This document shows, one piece after another, positions 28,300 to 37,601 of a stretch of 64,000 nucleotides of DNA (position 1 is its first letter; each line of letters starts with the position of its first letter). The translations under genes were made by a program, and so were the position numbers. The DNA is taken from assembly GCA_963836005.1 (NCBI GenBank), contig CAWIHS010000005.1, forward strand, positions 248,001-312,000, read 5' to 3'. Origin of the DNA: CAWIHS01 sp963836005. GTDB taxonomy: Bacteria; Pseudomonadota; Gammaproteobacteria; GRL18. The notes below the pieces were generated by a model, which ran no database searches, had not been told where the DNA came from, and saw only the letters and a program-made list of their open reading frames with translations.

Positions 28300-28425
28300 T
28301 ATACTCTTTATCCTTGAAAATGCAGGTTCATTGTCTGCGCCCTTCAGCCCAATCATGTATTATTTATACACTCATGGGCTTCAGGACTTGACGGCTTCCC
28401 TGCATTTCCAATGATTTCGAGTATA
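28300..28425. mobile_element. MITE-like element, family C, copy 3 (126 bp), in the tatT upstream region
   Basis: Essentially the same 126 bases as at 20218-20343 (ACTCTTTATCCTTG left end, GATTTCGAGTATA right end). It lies where the operon promoter is expected, so it may supply or disrupt regulation. The rest of the gap (28426-28697) is AT-rich with no visible gene. Confidence 0.85.
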
Positions 28426-28697
28426 GTTGCAATCTGAAAATACTAAAAATGTTCCCATTCAGAGTATGATTAGGATCTATCCTTAAAGGAAAAGATCTTT
28501 AAAAAATGTCTGGCAGACGTCTTAGCTTACTGCTTTTCATCCATAAATACCCGATTCTCCTTAAGTACCTACGTATGTATAAATGTTATATTTAAGTCAT
28601 GTCAGTAAGCGCAACTTTTTTTAAGAATAGGTAAGTAAGCTAATCTTTGCAACCAAATTGAACAATACTTCTGATAAAATATTTTGCCGCTTTAAAA

Positions 28698-29579
28698 TCA
28701 AAGCCAATAGTCAACAAAGATGCCCAGAAAAATCACCATTCCAAGCCAGTTATTATTCAAAAACGCACTAAAACAGGCTGCCGGATCCCGGTTTCTAATC
28801 AAAAATTGCTGATAACCTGCAAACCCGGATGCAGCTAAAATGCCCAGATAGTAAAATACTCCCGCATGCAGATATACCGCTATGCCAACCTGGCCGAGTA
28901 AAAAACCCAGCTGCAGCAAGCCGATCATCAATCGATCAGCGCTGCCGAAAGCAATAGCAGTGGACCTGACACCTATTTTCAGATCATCTTCCCGATCGGC
29001 CATGGCATACATGGTGTCATAGGCCACAATCCACAAAATGGTAATGGCATACAAAACCCAGGCGATCGCAGGCACACTACCCCGCTGCGCTGCAAATGCC
29101 ATTGGAATTGACCAGCTAAAAGCCATCCCCAGTACAATCTGCGGATACTGGGTATAACGCTTCATAAAAGGATAGATGGAAGCCAGAATCAAGGCACCCA
29201 CAGATAAAATGATAGTGTAGAGATTAAGAAATAGTACCAGAATAAAAGCTACACTAATGAGCAAAACAAACAACCCCAGTGCTTCCCTGGATGAAACTTT
29301 TCCTGAAGTTATCGGCCGTTCTTTAGTTCTTGCAACATGACGGTCAATGTTTCTGTCGGCTATATCATTTATTACACAGCCCGCGGAACGCATGATAAAC
29401 ACGCCAGCAACAAAAATGCATAAGAGTGTGAACGCAGGAATACCTGCTGCGGCAATCCATAGCGCCCATAGCGTAGGCCACATCAGTAACCATGTGCCAA
29501 TGGGCCGATCCATACGCATCAGCAGGTAATATTGTTGTAGCCTTGACTGAGTAAGATATGGCGGAAAAATCAAATTCAA
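28698..29579 (-). CDS. ubiA: 4-hydroxybenzoate octaprenyltransferase
   Basis: A 293-residue membrane prenyltransferase of ubiquinone synthesis. The two aspartate motifs are NDIADRNID (about 77-85) and DREDD (about 195-199), binding Mg-prenyl diphosphate; MRMDRPIGTWLLMWPTLWAL is the UbiA start. Eight to nine helices. It follows ubiC by 30 bases. Confidence 0.95.
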   Translation of the reverse strand: MNLIFPPYLTQSRLQQYYLLMRMDRPIGTWLLMWPTLWALWIAAAGIPAFTLLCIFVAGVFIMRSAGCVINDIADRNIDRHVARTKERPITSGKVSSREALGLFVLLISVAFILVLFLNLYTIILSVGALILASIYPFMKRYTQYPQIVLGMAFSWSIPMAFAAQRGSVPAIAWVLYAITILWIVAYDTMYAMADREDDLKIGVRSTAIAFGSADRLMIGLLQLGFLLGQVGIAVYLHAGVFYYLGILAASGFAGYQQFLIRNRDPAACFSAFLNNNWLGMVIFLGIFVDYWL

Positions 29580-29609
29580 ACCCGTCCATGTAATTTCAAG
29601 TGGTGAATT

Positions 29610-30197
29610 CTACGCAAATAATGCCGGTAAGAAAAGTTCTGCAACCAGTAGCGGTTTGTTTTGCAAACGAAATATAGAACGACGGGCATTAATGTGATCC
29701 GTTTCTGGCACAGCATGCCCGACCGCGAGGTCAAATAATTGCTGTCCTTTGTGTAAAATAGCTACTTCCATAGCATCACGCTGCAAATTAGGTTGTGAAA
29801 ACAGGAACGCACCCAGCGGCTTTGCCCCCAAAAAACCGAGTTGTTTTTGCGGCCCGCTTAAAGTAGCCGCAGGAATAACGGTGCGGGCATAAATCAAGGG
29901 TAGATTACCGCAATAGAGGACAACTTCACGTATCAGGGCATAACGTCGATGTTTAATTTTCAGGCGGAGTCTTTCATCAAATGATGGAAAAGCCATACCC
30001 TGATGCATCACCCTGACGTTAAACGCCCCCAAAGGCGAGGCATCACAATAATCTTTTATCCGTTGTGTCAACGAAGAATGGTCCAATAGCCACTCACTGA
30101 CATGTGCTTCAACAGGTAGAAACGAAGCATGATCAGCTTCGACCCAATGCGGTATAGAATAAAGTGTAGAGCGAATTTTTAGTGGATGTATGGGCAT
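29610..30197 (-). CDS. ubiC: Chorismate lyase
   Basis: A 195-residue protein that turns chorismate into 4-hydroxybenzoate plus pyruvate. WLLDHSSLTQRIK, REVVLYCGNLPLIYARTVIP (about 90-109) and LGFLGAKPLGAFLF are conserved UbiC stretches, including the active-site Arg and Gly residues. It works directly upstream of the UbiA step; ubiC-ubiA is a classic operon. Confidence 0.93.
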   Translation of the reverse strand: MPIHPLKIRSTLYSIPHWVEADHASFLPVEAHVSEWLLDHSSLTQRIKDYCDASPLGAFNVRVMHQGMAFPSFDERLRLKIKHRRYALIREVVLYCGNLPLIYARTVIPAATLSGPQKQLGFLGAKPLGAFLFSQPNLQRDAMEVAILHKGQQLFDLAVGHAVPETDHINARRSIFRLQNKPLLVAELFLPALFA

Positions 30198-30329
30198 GTA
30201 AACATTTCAGTAAATAAAGTGGCTGAAATAGTAACACATCTGACCTGCTACCTGAATACAGGCACTGATAGTGTTATTGCAATAACTGGTATCATTTGAT
30301 TGATATTTGTCATATCGTAATTTTTTTAA

Positions 30330-30376
30330 ATTGATATATGTCATGTCATAAAAATATTGTCATGACATATATCAAT
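30330..30376. promoter_or_regulatory. 16-bp perfect inverted repeat, possible operator
   Basis: ATTGATATATGTCATG (30330-30345) and its exact complement (30361-30376) flank a 15-base loop. A third partial half-site, TGATATTTGTCATATC, is at 30301-30316. The arrangement looks like multiple binding sites for a dimeric regulator and lies between the divergent ubiC and cytochrome c genes. It could also be the core of a decayed repeat. Confidence 0.45.
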
Positions 30377-30418
30377 AAAATTTAACACTGTCTGGAGATG
30401 ATGTTTAACTGTATATCT

Positions 30419-30613
30419 CAGGGCAAAATCATACTATGAAATATAGCACCATTTGTTCCCCCGCCTTTTCAGGAGTGGGAACAAATGTTAAATCCAGCAT
30501 TATCCATTAAGCTTAACCCCCTTATCCCAACCTTATCTCCTGCCGGTGGGAAGGAGCAGGTTTTATAAATATTTAAATTTATAGTCATTATTTACAAGTA
30601 TGATTTTACCCTG
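30419..30613. mobile_element. MITE-like element, family A, copy 4 (best-preserved ends)
   Basis: 195 bases, opening CAGGGCAAAATCATACT and closing AGTATGATTTTACCCTG, 16 of 17 complementary. It lies between the inverted repeat and the cytochrome c gene, about 250 bases upstream of the latter. No clear flanking duplication. Confidence 0.85.
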
Positions 30614-30866
30614 CTTTATATCTAAACAATCCTTGAATTAAGCCGATATCTGGGCTAAAGTTAATTCCTGAATTTAACTGGCACACAAACTGCGTGTATA
30701 AATCTTTTATGTCTGCCGGGCACATAGATGTCAAATTTGTTTTCCGAAATTTTGACCTGATCCAGGCGGCTGAAAACAATTGTAATAATTTATTGTGCCG
30801 CTTCAAAGCGATACCATTTATCAATACAGCCAACAACAATATGTTATCTAAGCAAAGGAGAAACAG

Positions 30867-31481
30867 GTGAGATTTAAATTATTAATAAGTTTTTTTTCTA
30901 TCTTTATTATAACCCCCTGGTCAACAGTTCATTCTGCCGATGTGGAAAATGGCAAACAATTGTTTAAGGCCTGTACCCTGTGTCATGGTAAATATGCCCA
31001 GGGTATTCAAGGCGGTCTTTATCCGAGATTAGCCGGACTACCCGAGTATTACACGCTTCACCAGATAGAGCTGTTTGTGAATGAAGAGAGATTCAATCCG
31101 GCCATGACTTCAGTGGGACGACTGGGCGTTATGAGCGATAAGGAAAAAGAGGATCTGGCCGCTTATATTGCTTCAATTGATCTGAATGAACTGAAAGTAC
31201 CCATAGATATTCCTGTCTACAGCGGCAACGCAGAAAATGGTAAAGAACTTTATAAAGACGATTGTAAAACCTGCCACGGCAAAAAAGCTGAAGGTAAGCC
31301 CAAGAAAGATGCACCGCCTACAGCGGGTCAATACAGTGAATATTTACAGCGCCAAATCGATTTTTTTATGAACAAAGATCGTTTACATGATAACGATGAA
31401 GAAGATGAAACATTTGATGATTACAGTAAAGAAGAGCTCATTGACATCCTCACTTATATCTCCACGCTCGATGACCAATAA
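30867..31481 (+). CDS. Dihaem cytochrome c (c4-like)
   Basis: A 204-residue exported protein. Signal peptide 1-23 (cleavage after VHS-A); haem sites CTLCH (36-40) and CKTCH (133-137); likely axial methionines M80 (FNPAM) and M168 (FFMNK). Two tandem class-I domains, like cytochrome c4, carrying electrons between periplasmic donors and an oxidase. Followed 24 bases later by a small secreted protein, probably co-transcribed. Confidence 0.88.
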   Translation: MRFKLLISFFSIFIITPWSTVHSADVENGKQLFKACTLCHGKYAQGIQGGLYPRLAGLPEYYTLHQIELFVNEERFNPAMTSVGRLGVMSDKEKEDLAAYIASIDLNELKVPIDIPVYSGNAENGKELYKDDCKTCHGKKAEGKPKKDAPPTAGQYSEYLQRQIDFFMNKDRLHDNDEEDETFDDYSKEELIDILTYISTLDDQ

Positions 31482-31505
31482 AAAACCAGATTAAGGATTT
31501 ATACT

Positions 31506-32018
31506 ATGAAATTATTTAAACTAGTCATTTTATCATTACTGCTGGTTCAACCTGGCATTGCATTAAGTAAGGACAAGGCAGAGCTGCCTCAACCTGAAAT
31601 TATCGATGTTCAACAATCCGTTTTAAAAATGCCTCTGGCTCCAGGCGTATCCGCAGAGGATGCGCGCATCTCCATTAATCTTAAGGCTGAAGAGCTGAAT
31701 ATGAAAAAAGTGGGTTATCTGCCCGTTTCCGATGAGATAAAAGCACGCGGTCTCAAATCCCAGCATCTGGAAATCTTTCAGTTTTGCAACCCTGAAGATG
31801 CCATGAAAATGGTTGCTTTCAATATCCTCTATGCCGCCTATATGCCTTGCCGGATTGCGCTGGTTGAAGATAATAAAGGTCAATACTGGCTGCAGATGTT
31901 AAACCTGGACATGATCATCGCCAAATATCCACTGCCGGAAGATCTCAGAAGAATCGCTATTACTATTAATGGCCAGATGCTGGAAATCATTACCGCTGGA
32001 AGCCAGGGCAGTTTATAA
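31506..32018 (+). CDS. Hypothetical secreted protein, DUF302-like
   Basis: A 170-residue protein with a signal peptide (1-22, IALS-KDK). FQFCNPEDAMKMVAFNILYAAYMPCRIALVED resembles the DUF302-type fold, with two cysteines about 24 residues apart. It directly follows the dihaem cytochrome c and ends before a strong terminator, so the two form a transcription unit. A redox- or metal-related partner is possible but unproven. Confidence 0.6.
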   Translation: MKLFKLVILSLLLVQPGIALSKDKAELPQPEIIDVQQSVLKMPLAPGVSAEDARISINLKAEELNMKKVGYLPVSDEIKARGLKSQHLEIFQFCNPEDAMKMVAFNILYAAYMPCRIALVEDNKGQYWLQMLNLDMIIAKYPLPEDLRRIAITINGQMLEIITAGSQGSL

Positions 32019-32090
32019 ATAAGCTCAGCCCGTGCTTTAAGTTTTTAGTAATATTTACCTGAGCATCTATACACCACATTTTAAACATAA

Positions 32091-32119
32091 AAACCGGGAA
32101 ATAATCCCGGTTTTTTTTT
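32091..32119. terminator. Rho-independent terminator
   Basis: Stem AAACCGGGA / TCCCGGTTT with a 5-base loop, followed by a run of nine Ts. It ends the cytochrome c unit; with A-rich sequence on the other side it could also serve the convergent PhoX-like gene. Confidence 0.9.
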
Positions 32120-32137
32120 GCAAAAAATATTTGCAGC

Positions 32138-33934
32138 TTATTCCTCTCGGATAAATGGACCAATAAACCCGGTGATACTATCACCGGCTGGATTGTCTTC
32201 ACTTTTAGCAGGATGCTGCACCACCAGAGACATATAGTAGTAATTACCCACTTTAGAGAAATAGGGTGAGGTTGCCTCGGCACCCTCCGGTAGAGTTGCA
32301 ATACGTGTTAACTCCTGTGTCTCCAGATCAAACAGCCACAGCATATTGTTAATGTGTTTTCCGTCCTCAGCGATAATCAATGCCTTCGAGTCAGGCAGCA
32401 TCGTAATATTATCTGGCTGGGCCATCACATCCTCCTGGAATGCGCATTGCTGGGCTGATTTTTCTCCAGCAGAAGTCCCGGAGGCAAGCAAGCTGTGCAT
32501 ATTAACCGCCACATAAACGCTGTCAATCAGCTGCTTATTAGTATCCTGCACACCGCCTGTGATGTCCATGGCATAAATAGCGCCGCAATAATCGGCTTTC
32601 GACACGCGAAGATGATTGCCTGTTTCTGCGTGTCCATCATTATCCAGATCATCATAATTGCGCCCTTTTAGCGGATCGATGTAATTATCCAGCATCCCCC
32701 TGGCCACTTCAGAGATAGCGATATAAGCCCGCTTTCGTCTAGAATCGAAGCTGAACCCTTCCATTTTGCGAAATTCATGGGTGGCTCCCAGCAATGCCGC
32801 ATATCGCCGGCTTTCCAGACGGGAAGCGAGTGTTTGCATCCCTGATTTGACTTCAAGACACTCGGCTTTTCCATTGGCTGCAACAGGCTTTTTACATCCC
32901 TGCAGAGGAAGTGTCCTGAAGATGTCCGAAAATTGAATGCCTTCAGCTATGCTTTTCCTGACAGTCTGATCCTTTGCCGTTCCCAGGTTAATCCACTGCA
33001 GCTGGGCAGAACCACCGCCATAACTGCTGGTCTGGTGCCAACGTGCCGCATACAATGTGCCCGCAGACAAGTCATTGATCTTATCAGCGACAAACATAAA
33101 TAAGGTATTATTCGTACCATCATCCGTCAGATACACCGTTTTATGATCGGGCATGATATAACTCAGCTCATGAGAAAATCGCCCCAGCGCATAATGTTTC
33201 ACATAACTGGCTTCGCCTTTGATGATATCGATTTCGGTTATCCATCCATTCTGATAGGGACTTGATTTTGTGTGATCACTCAGCCAGTAGGCACGAACCT
33301 TGTCATTATATTTTTTATCCGCGCTTTGATGCTGTTCTATTTGTCTCGCATCAGGCTCGTACTCTTCACCGCCAAGGAAGGTGTTCCATGGCGAAACCGA
33401 ACCTGCGCAGTGAACCCATCCACCCCATTCTTCGGACTGATCGATAAATTTCAGCGTTGCTTTCTTTAGCTTCAGAATTCCATGAAGATCCTGGAAAACT
33501 TCTGCAAAATACATACCCCCCGTCGGACATTCAAACTGCGAAACCAGGTATGTTTTGTCATCCTTTTGCAGCAATGCACTGAAATCTGTGCCGCTGCCCA
33601 TGACACCTGCTGTATTGCCGCTGCAAAGATAATCTGCACCAGCTGCAGAGACAGCTGGCCGCCCCAGGTAATCTTTCATTAGTCCGTAGGTTTCTCCATT
33701 GTCCTGATACCCGGTACGCAATAATTCCATAAACCGCAGGGACTGCTGATGACCGTCTATGGTGACAGCAGGTAAAACAGTAACCTCGCTGGTTGAAAAC
33801 AGTGTCTGTTTTAGCCTGTCCGCACTCACTGCTAAACAGCAAAAAAGAGACCACGTTAGCGTACTCATTATTGCAATGTATTTAACATTCGCATGCCTGA
33901 GGTTGTTTTTTGATAGGGCTGTATTATTGAACAT
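32138..33934 (-). CDS. PhoX/DUF839 family phosphatase-like protein
   Basis: A 598-residue exported beta-propeller protein. N-terminal signal, with an alternative start at about residue 23 (MSTLTWSLFCCLAVSA, position 33868) that gives a cleaner signal peptide. PhoX-like stretches include GSVSPWNTFLGGEEYEPD, KMEGFSFDSRRKRAYIAISE and DNITMLPDSKALIIAEDG. PhoX enzymes are calcium- and iron-dependent phosphomonoesterases. No Tat twin-arginine motif is visible, unlike classical PhoX, so activity is uncertain. Confidence 0.7.
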   Translation of the reverse strand: MFNNTALSKNNLRHANVKYIAIMSTLTWSLFCCLAVSADRLKQTLFSTSEVTVLPAVTIDGHQQSLRFMELLRTGYQDNGETYGLMKDYLGRPAVSAAGADYLCSGNTAGVMGSGTDFSALLQKDDKTYLVSQFECPTGGMYFAEVFQDLHGILKLKKATLKFIDQSEEWGGWVHCAGSVSPWNTFLGGEEYEPDARQIEQHQSADKKYNDKVRAYWLSDHTKSSPYQNGWITEIDIIKGEASYVKHYALGRFSHELSYIMPDHKTVYLTDDGTNNTLFMFVADKINDLSAGTLYAARWHQTSSYGGGSAQLQWINLGTAKDQTVRKSIAEGIQFSDIFRTLPLQGCKKPVAANGKAECLEVKSGMQTLASRLESRRYAALLGATHEFRKMEGFSFDSRRKRAYIAISEVARGMLDNYIDPLKGRNYDDLDNDGHAETGNHLRVSKADYCGAIYAMDITGGVQDTNKQLIDSVYVAVNMHSLLASGTSAGEKSAQQCAFQEDVMAQPDNITMLPDSKALIIAEDGKHINNMLWLFDLETQELTRIATLPEGAEATSPYFSKVGNYYYMSLVVQHPAKSEDNPAGDSITGFIGPFIREE

Positions 33935-34013
33935 AAGATGATACGTCAGTTTGTATTTGCTAAATTTTTAAGGCTCTGCTTTCCCCCTCAGAGGGTGAAA
34001 GAATAGACTGACA

Positions 34014-34092
34014 CTAACTACTCAGCGTATCTATAAGATCGTGCTCGTTGTCAGGCATTTAGTGAGTTATTCCATATACGCTGAGTAGTTAC
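34014..34092. mobile_element. Short family-D MITE-like element with near-exact duplication
   Basis: 79 bases, opening CTAACTACTCAGCGTAT and closing ATACGCTGAGTAGTTAC. Flanks GACTGACA (34006-34013) and GACTGATA (34093-34100) match at 7 of 8 bases. Its ends (..TACTCA) are closer to the local IS66 ends than those of the other D copies. Confidence 0.8.
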
Positions 34093-34145
34093 GACTGATA
34101 AAGATTATACATAACTCTGCTATATTAGAGTGGCTGGGGTATTTT

Positions 34146-35333
34146 TTACTTTAAACGTATAGACTTTACTTCAAGTAATGAGCGTGAGAAATGCTGCGAA
34201 CCGCTCTGTCCCGATATCTCAGTGAATGGCGGTGACATGTTTTCCATTTTTATTTCACCCGTCAGCAGATGCACCGCTACCACAATAGCGCTTTTATCAC
34301 TTGCAGGTCTTACTTTGATCTGTTTAATGTCTTTAAATGGGATCCGAATATTATTGGATAAAATCAGTTGCTGTCGGGCTGATGCCGTTCCCCGCCGGCT
34401 CTCCAGGGTATTTTTTTGCAGTCTGGAGCGCTTATCATTAATCAGCGTTACTTCTGCCATTTGAGAAGTATTCACTGGCCTGGAAACAGGCTTATTGTTG
34501 TCTGTATTTGTATTAGTCTGTTGTTCTGCAACGTTTGCTGCAGCTGAGTTTTGTCTATACGGAATCGCACTGGTCTTTATTTTAGGCTCTATCGCTGGGT
34601 TGAATGAATTTTTCTGTTGCGCTGGCTCAGACATGTCCAGTTCAATTACCGGAACCTCTTCCCTGTTCATGGGGGCGGCCGTTTCTGGTGCTGGTTTTAA
34701 CTGCTCATGTGTAGCAAGCTTGTGCTTTTTCTGTTTTTGCGGCAATTTATTAGAGTTAAAAAACTCCAAAGTTTTAATATCTGCCAATGATTTGCTAAAT
34801 CGGCCAATATTGATATCTCCGGAAATGATCGGAAATGGTTTTGCTATGGTTTGCAGGCTCTCATAACCATCAGCCATCACAATATGAGCCAGAATTTCAT
34901 TACTTCGAGTAGATTTTTTTATGTTGATGTTTTTTACTCTGCTCAGATCCAGCCTGATACCATCGGCTAAAATCAATTCCAGATTTTCACTGATTTCATT
35001 GCCCCGTGAACTGGACAAAGACTCTGTGCTGAGTTTCAATTGAGTGGTCGTCAATAGTGTGACCAGTGCCACTGGTTGTTGGGTATGAATCTTTAGCTGA
35101 CTGCTTTTCGACGGGCTTTTTTTACGCCTGTTTTTTGCTGCCGCGGTGGAACCCGGTTTTAACCACTTGATCCTGGATGAAGACTCTCCCCTTGCACAGG
35201 GTTCATCCGAAAATTTCACTTTGCCAAAATCATTTTCACATTTATAAACCGCCGACCATACAGAATGACTAAAGCAAAAAGCAGTTATTAATAGTAAAAC
35301 GATCAACGCTATAGTATTCATTTTTCTTAGCAT
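34146..35333 (-). CDS. DUF4124 protein with an internally duplicated module
   Basis: A 395-residue exported protein. Signal peptide to about residue 28; DUF4124 motif VYKCENDFGKVKFSDEPC (29-46). Residues about 107-192 and 309-395 are diverged copies of one module (SSRGNEIS..LELILADGIRL.. and SRRGTASARQQLILSNNIRI.., both ending in F.EISG-like and FS.SL..IK strands). A Pro/Gln/Asn-rich linker (195-300) joins them. Function unknown. Confidence 0.7.
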   Translation of the reverse strand: MLRKMNTIALIVLLLITAFCFSHSVWSAVYKCENDFGKVKFSDEPCARGESSSRIKWLKPGSTAAAKNRRKKSPSKSSQLKIHTQQPVALVTLLTTTQLKLSTESLSSSRGNEISENLELILADGIRLDLSRVKNINIKKSTRSNEILAHIVMADGYESLQTIAKPFPIISGDINIGRFSKSLADIKTLEFFNSNKLPQKQKKHKLATHEQLKPAPETAAPMNREEVPVIELDMSEPAQQKNSFNPAIEPKIKTSAIPYRQNSAAANVAEQQTNTNTDNNKPVSRPVNTSQMAEVTLINDKRSRLQKNTLESRRGTASARQQLILSNNIRIPFKDIKQIKVRPASDKSAIVVAVHLLTGEIKMENMSPPFTEISGQSGSQHFSRSLLEVKSIRLK

Positions 35334-35369
35334 ACATTCACCTGATGTATTTAGGATAATAGACCCGAT

Positions 35370-37496
35370 TCAGACATGCTGATAGCCAGTACCCTGCGGG
35401 ATCCAGCGTTGAATCAACGGCTCAACGGCCTGAGGGTATTCATTAATGATCAGCTCAGCAACCCGGTTCACCTGGGATAAAAGTTTCTGATCCTTGATGA
35501 TATCAGCTATTTTCAATTCAGCCAGTCCTGTTTGTTTTATGCCCAGTAATTCACCAGGGCCTCTTAATAGTAAATCTTTTCTGGCAACTTCAAAACCATC
35601 ATTGGTTTCACGCAAGATTTGTAAACGCGCTTTGCCCTTTTTTGACAGTGGGGAGCGATACATCAGCACACATACGCTGCTCTGGCTGCCCCGTCCCACT
35701 CGGCCACGTAACTGGTGCAGCTGTGACAGCCCCAATCGCTCGGCATTTTCAATGATCATTAAACTCGCATCCGGAACATCTACTCCCACCTCAATTACCG
35801 TAGTTGCCACCAGCAGAGATATTTCTGCGGCTTTAAAACGCTCCATGATTAACTGTTTTTCATGGCTTTTCATGCGCCCATGCACCAGTGCAATATTCAC
35901 CTCAGGCAGTTGCTGTGTTAACAACTGATATGCTTCTTCCGCCGCCTGACATTGTAAAGTGTCGGACTCTTCGATCAAAGTGCAGACCCAATAAGCCTGT
36001 CTTCCCTGCAGGCAGGCCTGGTGCACTCTGGTCAGTATGTCCTGGCGCCTGTGTTCACTGACTACTACCGTTTCAACCGGTGTTCTGCCCGGAGGCAGCT
36101 GGTCAATAATCGAATAATCGAGATCGGCATACGCCGTCATGGCCAGAGTTCTGGGTATCGGCGTCGCGGTCATGATCAATTGATGAGGATAACTCTCTGC
36201 AGCGTTTTTGTATCCCTTCTGGATCAAAGCAAAGCGCTGATGGACACCAAAGCGATGTTGTTCATCTATCACTACCAGACCCAGCCGCGCAAAACTGACA
36301 TCCTCCTGGAACAGAGCATGGGTGCCGATGATCATTTGCGCTGTGCCCTGCTCAATTTGCGTCAGTGCCTGTTTACGCTGTTTGACGCTCAGCTTGCCGC
36401 TCATCCAGACAGTGGTGATTTGCAACGGTTCGAACCAGACCTGAAAATTGCTCAAATGCTGTTCTGCCAGCAATTCGGTAGGAGCCATCAAGACAGCCTG
36501 AAAACCGTTTTCAATGGCATACAATGCCGTCATGGCCGCCACCACCGTTTTGCCCGACCCCACATCTCCCTGAACCAGACGCTGCATAGGGGTGGATTTT
36601 TTCAGGTCGCCAGCTATATCCTCAAGTACCCGCTGTTGGGCTCTGGTCAGTTTAAAGGGTAGGCTGGCCAAAAACTGTGCACTGGGTTGTGTTTGAGTAA
36701 CTCTGTTGAACAGCAGCGGAGAGGAAAAGTGTTGCAGGCGCTGTAGATGCAATTGCTTCATACTGAGCTGATGAGCCAATAATTCTTCAAAAGCCAGACG
36801 TTGACGGAAGGGATCCCTGCCTGACGTTAATTCTTTGATCTTACAGTCCGGTGGAGGGGCATGTAAATAAAGCAGTGACTGAAACAGGTCCGGCAGCTTT
36901 AATTGCTCTCGCACGGCAGGCGGTAAATAATCACTTATCAGCTGCTCACCTGAAGTCTGCAAGCGGTTTAGTACCTGTTGTACTGCATTCCTCAGGGTAT
37001 GTTGGGAAACACCTTCTGTCGTTGGATAAACAGGAGTTAATACCTCATCAACCGGCAATATATTATCTGCATCGACGAATTGATATTCCGGGTGGATGAT
37101 TTCAAGATTGTGTTTTCTTCGCCGAACATCACCAAAACATCTCAGCCATTGTCCCTGCCTGAGACGCTCCTGCTGCGCTTTGTTAAAATGAAAAAAACGC
37201 AGCAACAGCGTTCCGCTGCCGTCATTGATTTGACAATTTAATACCGCACGTTTGCCAAAACTGGTTTGACATTGAATAATTTCACCACTGATAAGGGCGC
37301 TCTCTCCCGCTCTGAGATCGGCAATGGCAATAAGGCGTGTTTTATCCTGATAACGCAGTGGGAGGTGAAAAAGCAGATCCTGTAAGGTAAAAAGATCTCG
37401 TTTGTTAAAACGCTGGGACATTTTTTCACCGATCCCTTTTAAGGCCGAAATCGGCTGCTTCAGATAGTGACGACATTCCCGGCTATCGTGTTTCAC
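35370..37496 (-). CDS. recG: ATP-dependent DNA helicase RecG
   Basis: A 708-residue branch-migration helicase for stalled forks and recombination. The wedge OB domain is about 60-165; Walker A is GDVGSGKTVVAAM; DEQH box in VVIDEQHRFGVHQR; QLRGRVGRG is motif VI. C-terminal TRG-type stretch near DGFEVARKDLLLRGPGEL. Slightly longer than E. coli RecG (693). Downstream of spoT as is usual. Confidence 0.97.
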   Translation of the reverse strand: MKHDSRECRHYLKQPISALKGIGEKMSQRFNKRDLFTLQDLLFHLPLRYQDKTRLIAIADLRAGESALISGEIIQCQTSFGKRAVLNCQINDGSGTLLLRFFHFNKAQQERLRQGQWLRCFGDVRRRKHNLEIIHPEYQFVDADNILPVDEVLTPVYPTTEGVSQHTLRNAVQQVLNRLQTSGEQLISDYLPPAVREQLKLPDLFQSLLYLHAPPPDCKIKELTSGRDPFRQRLAFEELLAHQLSMKQLHLQRLQHFSSPLLFNRVTQTQPSAQFLASLPFKLTRAQQRVLEDIAGDLKKSTPMQRLVQGDVGSGKTVVAAMTALYAIENGFQAVLMAPTELLAEQHLSNFQVWFEPLQITTVWMSGKLSVKQRKQALTQIEQGTAQMIIGTHALFQEDVSFARLGLVVIDEQHRFGVHQRFALIQKGYKNAAESYPHQLIMTATPIPRTLAMTAYADLDYSIIDQLPPGRTPVETVVVSEHRRQDILTRVHQACLQGRQAYWVCTLIEESDTLQCQAAEEAYQLLTQQLPEVNIALVHGRMKSHEKQLIMERFKAAEISLLVATTVIEVGVDVPDASLMIIENAERLGLSQLHQLRGRVGRGSQSSVCVLMYRSPLSKKGKARLQILRETNDGFEVARKDLLLRGPGELLGIKQTGLAELKIADIIKDQKLLSQVNRVAELIINEYPQAVEPLIQRWIPQGTGYQHV

Positions 37497-37525
37497 GTCA
37501 TATCACTTAATAGAGTAATTAATTG

Positions 37526-37600
37526 GCAACTATTCAGCGTATTTAACATTCTCTCCGAGTGATTCCTGTCAGTTGTTTACGCCAGGCAGATAATTCCAGA
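37526..37600. mobile_element. Truncated family-D element (left end only)
   Basis: GCAACTATTCAGCGTATTTAAC followed by TGATTCCTGTCAG and GGCAGATAATTCC, all family-D internal blocks. The right terminus is missing; the fragment stops at the spoT 3' end. Confidence 0.6.
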
Positions 37601-37601
37601 T

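Noticed and set aside
30606..30839. 77-residue minus-strand open frame between the family-A element and the cytochrome c gene
   Set aside because: It starts in the cytochrome leader and ends in element sequence, with no recognisable family.
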